Assembly: GCA_028287235.1 (NCBI GenBank)
Contig: JAQBQB010000023.1
Coordinates: 124,001-188,000 of the forward strand
Source: Gemmatimonadota bacterium
GTDB taxonomy: Bacteria > Gemmatimonadota > Gemmatimonadetes > Gemmatimonadales > Gemmatimonadaceae
Direction: 5' to 3'
Length of the DNA stretch: 64,000 nucleotides
The translations under genes were made by a program, and so were the position numbers. The notes below the pieces were generated by a model, which was not told where the DNA came from, made no database searches, and worked only from the letters and a program-made list of their open reading frames with translations. Of the stretch, positions 1-13,649 are shown piece after piece (position 1 is the first letter of the stretch; each line of letters starts with the position of its first letter).

Positions 1-198
1 CGCCATGATCGCGAAGAAGCTCGCGTCGGTGGCCGTCTGCACGAGCGTATGAGAGTTCCAGAAATTATTGATCGAGATGCCGCTGGCCCGGTCGAGATGC
101 GAGCCGGCAAGCAGCGTCAGAGCCATCGTCGCAGCGAAGAGCACTGCGACCAATCCGGTTTCCTGCGAGCCGGCAAGCCGGCGGGCATAGTCTCGCAC
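1..198 (-). CDS. Sugar ABC transporter permease, N-terminal part (cut by window edge)
   Basis: Only the first 66 residues are in the window. Reading leftward from a GTG at 198 gives a short basic start (VRDYARRLAG), one hydrophobic helix (about residues 16-33) and then INNFWNSHTLVQTATDASFFAIMA. This pattern is typical of RbsC/XylH-type permeases just before their second helix. A GAGG Shine-Dalgarno lies ten bases before the GTG, and the frame is closed by a TGA shortly upstream, so this start is well supported. It begins 18 bases after the xylulokinase stop on the same strand, so it probably imports xylose or a related pentose. The sugar specificity is inferred from context only. Confidence 0.72.
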   Translation of the reverse strand, partial: MRDYARRLAGSQETGLVAVLFAATMALTLLAGSHLDRASGISINNFWNSHTLVQTATDASFFAIMA

Positions 199-216
199 GT
201 TTGGCCTATCCTCACG

Positions 217-1722
217 TCAGGTGACCGGATCCGCGGACACGTGCGCCGCGTGGTACGACTCCCGAAAGCGTCGATACGGACGATCGTACTCCGCATGCGC
301 TCCGGGCGCGGGATGCTCGAGCGGTCCGCGCGTGAGCATCGCGGCCGCGGCGCTCGCGAGATCAGGATACGCCCCGGCTCCGACCGCCGCTAGAAGCGCC
401 GCCCCATATGCCGGCCCTTCCTCCCGATTCACCGTGCCCACGGGCAGCCCGAACACCTCGCTCTGCAGCCGGCGAACGAACGCGCTCTTTGCGCCGCCGC
501 CGGTGAGCAGCATGCTCGTGGGTGCAACGCCGAGCTCCTCGAGAATCGAGACGGAGTCGCGCAGCGCGAAGCAGATGCCTTCGAGGACGGCGCGCGTGAG
601 GTGGGCGCGGGAGTGCGCGAGGCTCAAACCCACGAATGCTCCGCGCATCGAGGCATCGCGGTGTGGCGTCCGCTCGCCCTGGAGATACGGCAGAAAGGTG
701 ACGCCGTTCGCGCCGCGGGCGATCGTTGCCGCCTCGGCGTCGAGCCGCTCGTTCGCCTCACCCGCCGCCGAGAGGTCGCGCGCGAGCTGATCGCGAAACC
801 AGGCGAACGCACCGCCGGCCGAGAGCACGACGCCCATGAGATACCACGTACCCGGCGCGACGTGACAAAAGGTGTGCACTCGCATGCGGGGATCGACGTG
901 CGGCCGCGCCGTGGGCGCGAGCACGGTACCCGACGTCCCCCAACTCGTCACGGCTTCGCCGGGACCAATCGCGCCCACGCCCGCGGCGCCGCAGGCATTG
1001 TCGGCGCCTCCGCCCACGACCGGCGTGCCGACGGCGAGACCAGTGAGTCGCGACGCGCGCAGCGTCACCGTCCCCAGCACGTCGGCGGATCCGCCCACCG
1101 TGGGGACGATCGAGTGCGGGAGGCCAACCGCGTCGAGAACCTCGGTGCTCCACCGCTGATGCGCGGTGTCGTACATCAGCGTCGCCGATGCGTCGGAGGG
1201 CTCGGTGGCGAGCACGCTGGTCAGACGAAAGCGAATGAAATCCTTCGCCAGCAGCACGGTGGCCAGACGCGCGAAGGCGGCCGGCTCGTGGTTGCGGAGC
1301 CAGAGGATTTTGGGAAGCGTGAAGCCCTCGAGCGCCGGATTGGATGCCAGATCGCGTAACCGCGCTTCACCGCCGACGCGCTCGGTGATCTCGCGGCATT
1401 CTGCTGTCGTGCGTCCGTCGCACCAGAGAAGCGCGGGCCGGATCACGTCGCCGGCTGCGTCGAGAAAGACGGACGAATGCATCTGGCCGGAGATGCCGAC
1501 GGCAGCGACCGACGCGCGCGGCACGGCCGCGAGCACGGTACGAATCGACGCGATGCTGGCCTGCCACCACGACTCGGGATCCTGCTCGGCCCACCCGGGA
1601 AAGGGAGTGGAGAGCTGCAACGGCGTGACTGCGCTGGCCAGCACCTCGCCGCCGGCCGCAACCAAAATGGCTTTCACAGCACTCGTGCCGACGTCGACGC
1701 CGAGGAAGCACGGCGCCGCCAC
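217..1722 (-). CDS. xylB: Xylulokinase
   Basis: FGGY-family sugar kinase of 501 residues, the usual length, that phosphorylates D-xylulose to D-xylulose-5-phosphate in the cytoplasm. The N-terminus carries the ATPase-fold motif LGVDVGTSAVKAILV, followed by GISGQMHSSVFLD and LLWCDGRTTAEC, which are characteristic of xylulokinases. The C-terminal half has the second nucleotide motif LLTGGGAKSAFVRRLQSEVF and EEGPAYGAALLAAVG. The start is a GTG that follows the xylA TGA with no gap (TGAGTG), so translation is probably coupled to xylA. The sugar permease gene starts 18 bases after its stop. Specificity for xylulose rests on the family motifs plus the xylA neighbour. Confidence 0.95.
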   Translation of the reverse strand: MAAPCFLGVDVGTSAVKAILVAAGGEVLASAVTPLQLSTPFPGWAEQDPESWWQASIASIRTVLAAVPRASVAAVGISGQMHSSVFLDAAGDVIRPALLWCDGRTTAECREITERVGGEARLRDLASNPALEGFTLPKILWLRNHEPAAFARLATVLLAKDFIRFRLTSVLATEPSDASATLMYDTAHQRWSTEVLDAVGLPHSIVPTVGGSADVLGTVTLRASRLTGLAVGTPVVGGGADNACGAAGVGAIGPGEAVTSWGTSGTVLAPTARPHVDPRMRVHTFCHVAPGTWYLMGVVLSAGGAFAWFRDQLARDLSAAGEANERLDAEAATIARGANGVTFLPYLQGERTPHRDASMRGAFVGLSLAHSRAHLTRAVLEGICFALRDSVSILEELGVAPTSMLLTGGGAKSAFVRRLQSEVFGLPVGTVNREEGPAYGAALLAAVGAGAYPDLASAAAAMLTRGPLEHPAPGAHAEYDRPYRRFRESYHAAHVSADPVT

Positions 1723-2895
1723 TCAACGAGCTCCGAGAATGATCTCCATCGTGAGCTGGTCGAGCTTTTCGTAGCCGTAGCCCTGGGCGCGCATTGCGTG
1801 GAGGTCGAAGGTCCGTTCCTTGAGACCGGCGGCGGCGGCGCTGAACTTCAGGGCCTCGCCGCCGGCGCGCTTGCGCAGCGCACCGACGAGCTCTTGGATC
1901 TCCGCATCGGCGTTGAACCGCGCCACCTTCTCCTTGAGGATGAGATAGGTGCGCATACTGCCCGCCGCGAAGTCCCACACGCCGGCTTCGTCCTCGGTGC
2001 GGTAGGCGTGGCTGTCGAAGTGCAGCATTCCCGAATAGCCGGAATCTTCGAGCAGTTTCACGAGGAAGAACGCCGCCTTGATGTCTTCGCTGCCGAAGCG
2101 GAGGTCCTGGTCGAAGCGTCCGGGCTTCTGGGCGTTGAGGTCTATGTGGAAGAGCTTTCCTGCTTCGATCGCCTGGCCCACGCCGTGGGAAAACTCGAGG
2201 CCGGCCATCGTGTCGTGAGCGACTTCGGGATTCACCCCGACCATGTCCGGATGGTCGAGCGTATAGATGAACGCGAGCGCGTGGCCGATCGTCGGCAAGA
2301 AAATGTCGCCGCGCGGCTCGTTCGGCTTGGGCTCGAGCGCAAACTCGAGCTCGTACTTCTGCGCACGGACGTACTCGCACAGGTAGTTGATCGCTTCACG
2401 GAACCACTTGATTGCGTCGCGCGGATCTTTGGCGGCAGCGGTGTCCGTGCCTTCGCGGCCGCCCCAGAACACGTACGTTTTCGCGCCGAGCTCCACGCCG
2501 AGGTCGATGGCGCGCATCGTCTTCTGGAGCGCGAAGGCGCGCACGCGAGCGTCGTTGCTCGTGAAGGCTCCGTCGCGGAAGACGGGATCGCCGAAGAGGT
2601 TCGTCGTCGCCATGGGGACTTTCATTCCCGTGTCGGCGAGTGCGGCTTTGAAATCGCGGACGATGTCGTCGCGCTCGGCCGCCGTGGCGTCGCGCGGAAT
2701 GAGGTCGTTATCGTGAAGGTTGACGCCGTACGCGCCAAGCTTGGCGAGCTGCTCGACGATGCGCCGCGCGGGAATCGGCGCGCGCACCGGACCGCCAAAC
2801 GGGTCGCGGCCAATGTTGCCGACCGTCCAGAGGCCGAAGGTGAAGCGATGTTCGGGGCGAGGGGTGAGGGCGCCCGAGGCGGGTGCCTGCGGCAT
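1723..2895 (-). CDS. xylA: Xylose isomerase
   Basis: TIM-barrel aldose-ketose isomerase of 390 residues, of the shorter class I (actinobacterial-type) length. It converts D-xylose to D-xylulose with two divalent metals. Recognisable family segments are [31 protein letters not shown] with the catalytic His, [23 protein letters not shown] with metal-binding Glu and Lys, and [13 protein letters not shown]. The ATG at 2895 is preceded by a GGAAGGAA Shine-Dalgarno. The stop codon abuts the start of xylB, so the two are co-transcribed, and a sugar permease follows. No xylR-type regulator is visible in the window. Confidence 0.96.
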   Translation of the reverse strand: MPQAPASGALTPRPEHRFTFGLWTVGNIGRDPFGGPVRAPIPARRIVEQLAKLGAYGVNLHDNDLIPRDATAAERDDIVRDFKAALADTGMKVPMATTNLFGDPVFRDGAFTSNDARVRAFALQKTMRAIDLGVELGAKTYVFWGGREGTDTAAAKDPRDAIKWFREAINYLCEYVRAQKYELEFALEPKPNEPRGDIFLPTIGHALAFIYTLDHPDMVGVNPEVAHDTMAGLEFSHGVGQAIEAGKLFHIDLNAQKPGRFDQDLRFGSEDIKAAFFLVKLLEDSGYSGMLHFDSHAYRTEDEAGVWDFAAGSMRTYLILKEKVARFNADAEIQELVGALRKRAGGEALKFSAAAAGLKERTFDLHAMRAQGYGYEKLDQLTMEIILGAR

Positions 2896-3066
2896 GGCGA
2901 TTCCTTCCGGGTGTTCGGACGACGAGTATGCGAATTGTGCGACTCCGGCGCTAGAGATGACTGCTCGTTTGGGTCACGAGCACCGAACCGCAGCCAACGC
3001 GGACACGTGCGACCACGTGCGAACACGCGCTGGCTGCAGTTCCAATCAGCCGCTCGGAAGCCACAC

Positions 3067-3552
3067 CTACCGCCCTCGAAGCGCGACCAGCACCACCCCG
3101 CGCTTGCCTCGCGGTCCGTACGGCGCCGTCTCCACCGAGTCCGTCATCAGGTCGATTCGCTCGACGCTCGGCGCAGCGATCGTCACGAAGAAGTCGTCGG
3201 AGAGCGGAACGCCGTCGATCACGAACAACGCGCATCCATCCGCAGAGCCGGCGGAGCGGCCGCCGAGATGCAGCTTGGCGACTCCACCGACGCGCTCGAC
3301 CGAGACGCCGGACACGCGGCTCGCGACGATCTCGCGCAGCGACGACTCGACCTGTTCGGCGTCGTCGGGGTCGATGGAGAGGCTCGTCTGCTCGGACATG
3401 ACACGAAGAACGCGCGTGCCGGACTCGGCGCGCCGGCTCCTGGGCGGCGCGCCGAGCCGCAGGGCCGCGGATCCGCGCGGTGTGGCGCACGACGGAAGAG
3501 TGGCGGCCATCGCGAGCGCGGTGAAACTTCGTCGCCAGATACGTGCTGTCAT
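3067..3552 (-). CDS. Small lipoprotein with an orphan TonB-receptor plug-like domain
   Basis: 161-residue predicted lipoprotein. The start is set by an AAGGAG ribosome-binding site before the ATG at 3552. Residues 1-22 form a signal ending LPSC. The rest resembles a lone TonB-dependent-receptor plug: SSLREIVASRVSGVSVERVG, then CALFVIDGVPLSDDFF, a segment on the pattern VERIDLMTDSVETAPYGPRG and a terminal GVVLVALRGR. In full receptors this sequence leads into a 22-strand barrel, but here the protein ends at that point. The role is unknown. It could be a degenerate receptor relic or an accessory partner. It stands alone between xylA and gltD. Confidence 0.7.
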   Translation of the reverse strand: MTARIWRRSFTALAMAATLPSCATPRGSAALRLGAPPRSRRAESGTRVLRVMSEQTSLSIDPDDAEQVESSLREIVASRVSGVSVERVGGVAKLHLGGRSAGSADGCALFVIDGVPLSDDFFVTIAAPSVERIDLMTDSVETAPYGPRGKRGVVLVALRGR

Positions 3553-3669
3553 CGGTGCTCCTTGAAGGGTGTACTCGCACCCTAGCAGCGGCGCACCGCA
3601 CGCGTCAACCGACACTTTAACGTTTTCTAAACGTACAATCGGGCTCGGTGGTTTGGCGGCGAGACGGGC

Positions 3670-3688
3670 AAAAAGCTACGCGAGCTTT
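3670..3688 (-). terminator. Probable intrinsic terminator of gltBD
   Basis: Directly after the gltD TGA the transcript strand has AAAGCT-CGCGT-AGCTTT followed by further T residues: a six-base stem and a short T tract. The stem is short, so confidence is moderate. Confidence 0.45.
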
Positions 3689-5140
3689 CAGTGATGCACG
3701 CTCGGCGCCGCCGCCAAATAGCGATCGATTGCCGCGGCGGCGTCGCGTCCTTCGCGAATCGCCCAGACGATGAGCGACGCGCCGCGCCGGGCATCGCCTG
3801 CCGCAAACACACCGTCCACCGGCGTGTGGTGGCTCGCGTCGGCCACCAGCGTTCCGCGCTCTTCATGCACGCCGAGTCCGCGCACGAGCGGTGTGTCCTC
3901 CACACCGGCGAAGCCCATTGCCAGGAGCACGAGATCGACTTTCGTCGTGTACTCCGTGCCTCTCACCGGACGGTGCACGAAACGACCGCCGTCCACGGGC
4001 TGGGTCTCGACACGCACCGCGTGCAGCGCGCGGACGATACCACCGTCGCCGTCGCCCTGCGCGCCGCCGGAGAACGCCGTCGTCGCCACGCTCCAGTCGC
4101 GCTCACAACCCTCTTCGTGTGCATGGCTGCTGCGAAGCTGCATCGGCCAGAGCGGCCACGGCGTGGATGACGCGCGGTTCTCAGGTGGCCGCGGCAACAG
4201 CTCGTACTGGCGCACGCTCGCCGCGCCTTGCCGCACGCATGTGCCGGCACAGTCGGAGCCCGTGTCGCCGCCGCCGATGATGATCACATGCTTGCCGCGC
4301 GCGCTGATCGCGCGCCGCGGATCGACGACGTCGCCGGCCAGCCTTCTGTTCTGCTGTGTCAGAAAATCCATCGCTTGATGAACGCCCGCGAGCTCGCGCC
4401 CCGGCACCACGAGGTCGCGCGCGCGTTGCGCGCCCACGGCCAAGCAGACTGCGTCGAATTCGCGGCGCAGCGCCTGGGCGGTGACGTCCTCGCCGACATT
4501 GACGCGCGTGCGGAACTCCACCCCTTCGGCGGCGAGCTGCGCGAGCCGCGCGTCGAGCACCGACTTCTCGAGCTTGAACTCCGGAATTCCGTAACGAAGC
4601 AGACCGCCGATTCGGTCGGCGCGCTCGAAGACGACCACACCGTGGCCGGCGCGCCGCAGTTGCTGCGCCGCGGCGAGCCCCGCCGGACCGGAGCCAACGA
4701 CCGCCACACGCCGGCCCGACTCGCGTCGCGGAGGACGCGGAACCACCCGCCCGTCGCGGAATGCACGGTCGGCGATGCTCTGCTCGATGTTCCGGATGGT
4801 CACCGGCTGGTCGATGAGCGAGAGCACGCACGCCGATTCGCACGGCGCGGGACAGAGACGTCCGGTCAACTCGGGGAAGTTGTTCGTCGAGTGCAGCACG
4901 TCCGCTGCATCCGCCCACCGCTCCGCGCTCACCAGATCGTTCCACTCCGGAATCACATTCTGCACCGGACAGCCGGAATCGCTCTGGCAGAATGGAACGC
5001 CGCAGTCCATGCATCGCCCGGCTTGCGCGCGCAGCTCGTCGCCGGGCATCGGTGCATAGAACTCGCGCCAGTGCCGCGTCCGCGTCTCCACCGGCTGCCG
5101 CTGCGGCGTCGAGCGACGAAGCTCGAGAAAACCTCGTGAA

Positions 5141-5148
<8 letters not shown>
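3688..5148 (-). CDS. gltD: Glutamate synthase [NADPH], small (beta) subunit
   Basis: 486-residue flavoprotein that passes electrons from NADPH through FAD and iron-sulfur clusters to the large subunit GltB. The N-terminus has the cysteine-rich adrenodoxin-reductase-like region (CMDCGVPFCQSDSGCP, then LCPAPCESACVL). Next come the FAD site VVGSGPAGLAAAQQLRRAG, the NADPH site HVIIIGGGDTGSDC, and a C-terminal GVFAAGDARRG. The ATG at 5148 lies inside the end of gltB and overlaps it by eight bases (ATGGGTGA), which gives translational coupling. The frame extends further upstream, but that part is antiparallel-looking sequence within gltB and is not taken. Length and motifs are normal for the family. 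Confidence 0.95.
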
Positions 5149-9661
<4,513 letters not shown>

Positions 9662-9799
9662 GCGGTCAATACGATGGACGATTGCACTTCCAACCTACAA
9701 AGTCGCTCCATATTGAAACTCTAAATTACAATCGTCGCCCGCGCATGGGCGTTGTACATTCGTCGCTGTACGACTCCCCAACCGCGGAGCACACGCGCG

Positions 9800-11095
9800 A
9801 TGCTGAACGCAGGGTCCATTTCGGCCGGTGACACGGCGTGGGTATTCGTCTCCTCCGCGTTGGTGCTGCTCATGGTGCCGGGCCTGGCGCTGTTCTACGC
9901 AGGATTGGTTCGGCCGCGCGCCGCGCTCAACACCGTGATGATGAGCCTCGTCGCGCTCGCGGTCGTGAGCGTGCAATGGACGCTCGTCGGCTACTCGCTC
10001 GCGTTCAGCTCGGGCTCGATCGTTGGGAACACGAGCTGGTTCGGATTGTCCGGCGTCGGCGCCGCACCCGGCCCGTACGGCGCAACCATTCCGCACCTCG
10101 CGTTCTCCATCTTCCAGGCGATGTTCGCCGGCATCACCGTGGCGCTCATCTCCGGCGCCGTGGTCGAGCGAATCCGCTTCTCGACCTTTCTCATCTTCGC
10201 CGTCGCCTGGACGACCTTCGTCTACGATCCACTCGCGCACTGGGTGTGGGCGAACGACGGATGGCTGCACAAGCTCGGCGCGCTCGACTTCGCCGGCGGA
10301 ACGGTGGTGCACATCAGCGCGGGCACGGCGGCGCTCGTCGTCGCCGCCTTCGTTGGACCGCGCGGCGACGGCGGCCACACGCCCGGCCGGCCGCACAACG
10401 TCGTCTTCACGACGATCGGCGCCGCATTGCTCTGGGTCGGCTGGTTCGGCTTCAACGCGGGTTCGGCGCTCGCCGCCGATGGCGTGGCGGCGAACGCGTT
10501 CGCCACTACGCACGTCGCCGCCGCCACGGCGATGGTGGCGTGGTTGCTCCTCGAGCGCCTACGCGGTGGCAAGCCGAGCGGTGTCGGAGGCGCGACGGGC
10601 GCGGTGGTCGGCCTCGTTGCCATCACACCAGCCGCCGGCTATGTGACTCCCATGGCGGCGCTGGTGATCGGCGCCGTCGCAGCGGCGGCGAGCCACACCG
10701 CGATGCGCTTCCGCGACCGCCTGCGGGTAGACGACGCGCTCGACGTCTTCGCCTGCCACGGCGTGGCGGGCATCGTCGGCGCGCTGCTCACCGGCGTGTT
10801 CGCCACGACGGCGGTGAACTCCGGCGGCGCGAACGGGCTGCTCGCCGGCAACGCGCGACTGCTCTGGGTACAAGCGCTCGCCGTCGTTGCGACCATCGCG
10901 TTCACGGCGCCGGTGACGGCGATCGTAATGGCGGCGCTCAAGGCGACTGGAGCGTTACGCGTCTCGATCGATGCCGAGGCGGACGGAGTGGACGTCGCCG
11001 AGCATGGCGAGCGGGCGTACGCAGACGAGCTCGATTCGGCGGGCGATGCACTCGTGTTCACGTCGGCGCCGGCTTCGCGAGCCGACGCGGCGTGA
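9800..11095 (+). CDS. amtB: Ammonium transporter (Amt/MEP/Rh family)
   Basis: 431-residue inner-membrane ammonium channel with about eleven helices. Family signatures seen are ALFYAGLVRPRAALN, a DPLAHWVW segment, DFAGGTVVHISAG with the pore His of helix V, GWFGFNAGSAL, and DALDVFACHGVAGIVG with the second pore His. The C-terminal tail (GVDVAEHGERAY) is the cytosolic region that normally docks a PII protein, but no glnB/glnK gene lies beside it. The ATG at 9800 is chosen because it has GGAG about a dozen bases upstream and places the first helix directly after the start. Its position divergent from gltBD links ammonium uptake to glutamate synthesis. Confidence 0.94.
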   Translation: MLNAGSISAGDTAWVFVSSALVLLMVPGLALFYAGLVRPRAALNTVMMSLVALAVVSVQWTLVGYSLAFSSGSIVGNTSWFGLSGVGAAPGPYGATIPHLAFSIFQAMFAGITVALISGAVVERIRFSTFLIFAVAWTTFVYDPLAHWVWANDGWLHKLGALDFAGGTVVHISAGTAALVVAAFVGPRGDGGHTPGRPHNVVFTTIGAALLWVGWFGFNAGSALAADGVAANAFATTHVAAATAMVAWLLLERLRGGKPSGVGGATGAVVGLVAITPAAGYVTPMAALVIGAVAAAASHTAMRFRDRLRVDDALDVFACHGVAGIVGALLTGVFATTAVNSGGANGLLAGNARLLWVQALAVVATIAFTAPVTAIVMAALKATGALRVSIDAEADGVDVAEHGERAYADELDSAGDALVFTSAPASRADAA

Positions 11096-11124
11096 TCAAC
11101 GTTCGGGGCGAAAGCGGGGACCGC

Positions 11125-12096
11125 TCACTGCGACCATTCGGTCGGTGTGCGGTCCCAGCGATGCTCGCGTAGCTGATCGAGGAGCCGTGGCTCGAGCGGC
11201 TCCCCATCGCTCGTCGCGATGTTGGCGCGTACGTTCGCCGGCTTGCGCATTCCAGGGATCACGACGTCGACGTCGCGATTGGCGAGAATGAATCGCAGCG
11301 CGAGCTCCGGCATCGTCATCCCGGCGGGCACGAGCGGCGCGAGCGCATTGGCGCGCGCTACCGATGACACCAGGTTCTCGCGAACGAAATAGCTGTTGCG
11401 CCAATCGCCATCGGGCCAGCGGCTCTCGGTCGTCAGCGTTCCCGTGAGCGACCCTTCGTCGAAGGGCACGCGCGCGATGACGCCGACGTCGAGCTCACGG
11501 CAGAGCGGAAAGAGCTCGTCTTCCGGTGCCTGATCGAAGATGTTGTAAATGACCTGCACCGCGTCCACGAGTCCCGTACGCAGCGTTTGCACGACATTCG
11601 TCGGCTCCCAGCGGTTCACGCTCACGCCGATGGCCCGCACGAGTCCCTCTCGGCGCAGGTCGTCCGTTACGCGCTGCCAGCGCTCGTCATTGGCCCACGC
11701 GTCTTCCCAGACGTGGAACTGCAGCAGGTCGAGAAACTCCAACCCGAGATTGGCCAGGCTTCGCTCCGCGTACTCGCGCACGTACTCCGGCGGAAAGACG
11801 TCGTCGATGCGGTCACCGCGCCGCGTGGGCCATCGCCGGTTTTTCGGCGGAATCTTCGTGGCCGTGTAGAGCGTCTTGCCGGGGTTGGCCTTCACGAGCC
11901 TGCCGAGCAGCTGCTCGCTGTGTCCGTCGCCGTAGGCCCACGCGGTGTCGAAGAAATTGCAGCCCAGGTTCACAGCGAGCTGCATCGCGTCGAGCGACTG
12001 TGCGTCGTCGGAGCCGGTCCAGCCGGCCATGCCCCACATGCCGTAGCCGATCTCGCTGACGTTCCATCCCGTGCGGCCGAAGCGGCGATATTCCAT
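11125..12096 (-). CDS. Aldo/keto reductase family oxidoreductase
   Basis: 323-residue NADPH-dependent aldo/keto reductase barrel. It has the family start YRRFGRTGWNVSEIGYGMWG, the Asp/Tyr active-site segment NFFDTAWAYGDGHSEQLLG, the Lys region TATKIPPKN, the His strand LDLLQFHVW, and the cofactor-binding C-terminal segment VVIPGMRKPANVRAN. The exact substrate cannot be told. The sequence is closest in style to the YghZ/general-stress AKR groups. It follows the gamma-glutamylcyclotransferase-like gene by 39 bases on the same strand. It has its own TAACGT hexamer seven bases before the ATG and no Shine-Dalgarno, which suggests a leaderless internal transcript. Confidence 0.9.
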   Translation of the reverse strand: MEYRRFGRTGWNVSEIGYGMWGMAGWTGSDDAQSLDAMQLAVNLGCNFFDTAWAYGDGHSEQLLGRLVKANPGKTLYTATKIPPKNRRWPTRRGDRIDDVFPPEYVREYAERSLANLGLEFLDLLQFHVWEDAWANDERWQRVTDDLRREGLVRAIGVSVNRWEPTNVVQTLRTGLVDAVQVIYNIFDQAPEDELFPLCRELDVGVIARVPFDEGSLTGTLTTESRWPDGDWRNSYFVRENLVSSVARANALAPLVPAGMTMPELALRFILANRDVDVVIPGMRKPANVRANIATSDGEPLEPRLLDQLREHRWDRTPTEWSQ

Positions 12097-12103
12097 GGGA
12101 AGA

Positions 12104-12109
12104 ACGTTA
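12104..12109 (-). promoter_or_regulatory. Candidate leaderless -10 element for the aldo/keto reductase gene
   Basis: TAACGT followed by exactly seven bases and then the ATG at 12096. No Shine-Dalgarno is present. It is one of ten such TANNNT-N6/7-start arrangements in the window. Confidence 0.5.
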
Positions 12110-12135
12110 CGCCGCGCCGGCGCGCGACGCGACCG

Positions 12136-12579
12136 TCAGCGCAGCTCGTACAGATTGGCGAGGATGACCATGCCGTCGCTCGAACCGGCCGATTCGGTGA
12201 CCGGAACCAGGATGCGCAGATAGTCCGGGCCCTCGAACTCGTCGAGCGCCGGCCAGTGTTGCGGCAGAGCGCTCGCCGAAAGGAGCTGGATGCGCACGCT
12301 GTCCGCATCGGGAATCCATTGCATGCCGGGAAAGCCATGCGCCGCGCCCCATCCGTTCTGTGAGAACTTGCCGGAGACGTAGCCGCTGCTCCACGTGCCG
12401 CCGATGTGGCTCACGACGTGATGATTGATTTCCCCGGGCGCGAGCGTGCCGTACACGGCGAGGTGTTCAGCGGGCGCAAAGTGGCGCTCGAGCTCCAACT
12501 CCGCCGCGGAGTCGTGGAGCCCGCGACGCCGGGCGGCATTCGCGTGTGCGACGAGGTCGAGGAGTGCGGGGCGCCTCAA
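12136..12579 (-). CDS. Gamma-glutamylcyclotransferase / AIG2-like protein
   Basis: 147-residue protein of the GGCT/AIG2-like fold. It has the hallmark opening LAVYGTLAPGEINHH after a short N-terminal stretch, the middle part GWGAAHGFPGMQWIPD, and the acidic catalytic region LDEFEGPDYLRI, where the Glu of DEFEG is the expected general base. Members release 5-oxoproline from gamma-glutamyl amines or peptides; the substrate here is unknown. No ATG exists before the conserved core. The best start is a TTG at 12579 that overlaps the upstream TGA as TTGA, preceded by AAGGA, so translation is coupled to the 80-residue gene. The aldo/keto reductase gene follows. Confidence 0.78.
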   Translation of the reverse strand: MRRPALLDLVAHANAARRRGLHDSAAELELERHFAPAEHLAVYGTLAPGEINHHVVSHIGGTWSSGYVSGKFSQNGWGAAHGFPGMQWIPDADSVRIQLLSASALPQHWPALDEFEGPDYLRILVPVTESAGSSDGMVILANLYELR

Positions 12580-12818
12580 TCCTTGCTCTTCAGCTCCGCG
12601 TCGTGCGCCGCCATGAACGCGCGAATCTCGTCGGCCATGTCGAGCAGCTTGGTCCACTGTTCTTTATAGAAGGTGATCGGGAACCGTCCGAGTCCGTAGA
12701 CGGACAGTCCGCCCTTCTCGCTCACCTTCATCGAGACGCCGCGCGCGGCGCCCTTTTTCAGAGCGTCGTTCTCTTTCCGCAGCCGTTCCAGCTCGGCCAG
12801 CATGTCTTCGTCGGCCAT
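12576..12818 (-). CDS. Conserved small protein of unknown function, 80 residues
   Basis: Small soluble protein starting at an ATG with GGAG nine bases upstream. Residues 3-20 (DEDMLAELERLRKENDALKK) look like a short coiled coil. The rest contains the well-formed globular segments KGGLSVYGLGRFPITFYKEQ and LLDMADEIRAFMAAH. I do not recognise a named function. The composition is that of a real, cytoplasmic protein. Its stop codon overlaps the TTG start of the gamma-glutamylcyclotransferase-like gene, so the two are made together. Confidence 0.75.
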   Translation of the reverse strand: MADEDMLAELERLRKENDALKKGAARGVSMKVSEKGGLSVYGLGRFPITFYKEQWTKLLDMADEIRAFMAAHDAELKSKD

Positions 12819-12925
12819 CGGTGCTCCGTGTGGGTGGGACCAGCATCCTACCGGCGGGAATCTTACGGGCCAGCGGAGCTCGGGGCCAGTCGTCGCGCAC
12901 ACGGATCAGCGGTGGGTATGGCGAG

Positions 12926-13285
12926 CTACCAGTGGTGACGCAACGCACGCATTCTGAGCGCCCGGTTGGCGTCGAGGCGCTCGCGGAGTCTGAAGCTCCG
13001 GTCGACGCGCGAGAAGTCGGCACGACCGAAGCATCTCGCGGAGTAGGCTCGGGCTTCGGCGCGTGTTTCGGCTCGAACCTGGGCTCGCGCCTCCGCACGG
13101 TCGGCCCGCTCGACGGCTCGCGCCCGCTGGCGTTCGATACGCGCTTCGGCATCGTCGTAGCGCGAACAGCCGTATCCGTAGCGGACGCAGTCGCGCGGCA
13201 GCATGCGCTGCGCGCTCGCTGTGGCCGGCGCGGCGGCCAGGCCGAGCGCAACGATGCTCGACAGAACCAAGAGTCTCGAACGCAT
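12926..13285 (-). CDS. Exported Arg/Ala/Glu-rich protein of unknown function
   Basis: 119-residue protein with a clean Sec signal (MRSRLLVLSSIVALGLAAAPATASAQ). The start at 13285 is fixed by GGGGAGAGGATC upstream. The mature part begins with a short Cys/Tyr stretch (CVRYGYGCSRYDD) and then runs into a helical repeat rich in Ala, Arg and Glu (EARIERQRARAVERADRAEA and similar) that should form a long charged single helix or coiled coil. It ends in another Arg-rich segment with one more Cys. Periplasmic location is predicted. No function is recognisable. Confidence 0.65.
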   Translation of the reverse strand: MRSRLLVLSSIVALGLAAAPATASAQRMLPRDCVRYGYGCSRYDDAEARIERQRARAVERADRAEARAQVRAETRAEARAYSARCFGRADFSRVDRSFRLRERLDANRALRMRALRHHW

Positions 13286-13611
13286 ACGTGATCCTCTCCC
13301 CCGCAAAACGGTTTGGTCATGCACCCTGGTAACGGTAGGACAACCGGATCGGCGGAAGGGTTGAGTCGCGCGACGGATACGTGGACTCCGTCGCGCGTCG
13401 CATGCCGCGTCCGCCGGGTGTGGCGCGAGCTCCTTCGGGAAGTTGCCGTTCATCGCTATCTGATCGGGATGAGCGTTTGCTCGAAGTGGTCGGAGTTCTT
13501 TTCGACCTGTCCGACGAATCAGATTTGCTGGCCGTGATGGGCACGAGCAACAAGCGATGGGCTACGTCAGCCACCGATTCGCGCGAATCTGACACCCCCA
13601 GGAGCAACGAA
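13286..13611. other. Intergenic stretch without a recognised gene
   Basis: Between the exported Arg/Ala-rich protein and the tRNA-Gln terminator I find only short open frames with Ser/Arg-rich, unconvincing translations on both strands. The right-hand end leads into the terminator hairpin. The left end must contain the leader of the gene starting at 13285 (GGGGAGAGG ribosome-binding site), but no clear -35/-10 pair is visible. Confidence 0.5.
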
Positions 13612-13646
13612 AGAGCCCGACAACGCATTACGCATTGTCGGGCTCT
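13612..13646 (-). terminator. Intrinsic terminator of the tRNA-Gln transcript
   Basis: A perfect 12-base stem (AGAGCCCGACAA with TTGTCGGGCTCT) around an 11-base loop, followed on the minus strand by TTTCGTT. It begins four bases after the 3' end of the tRNA. Confidence 0.85.
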
Positions 13647-13649
13647 CAG

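Noticed and set aside
1477-3585. A 702-codon plus-strand frame over the xylose genes
   Set aside because: Shadow of xylA/xylB; composition and lack of motifs rule it out.
9662-9799. Sigma-54/NtrC promoter between gltB and amtB
   Set aside because: No TGGCAC-N5-TTGCA-like element could be found on either strand. The AT-rich patch near 9710-9730 shows no convincing -35/-10 pair either.
13317-13628. A 103-codon minus-strand frame next to tRNA-Gln
   Set aside because: Ser/Arg-rich translation, runs into the tRNA terminator and has no ribosome-binding site.
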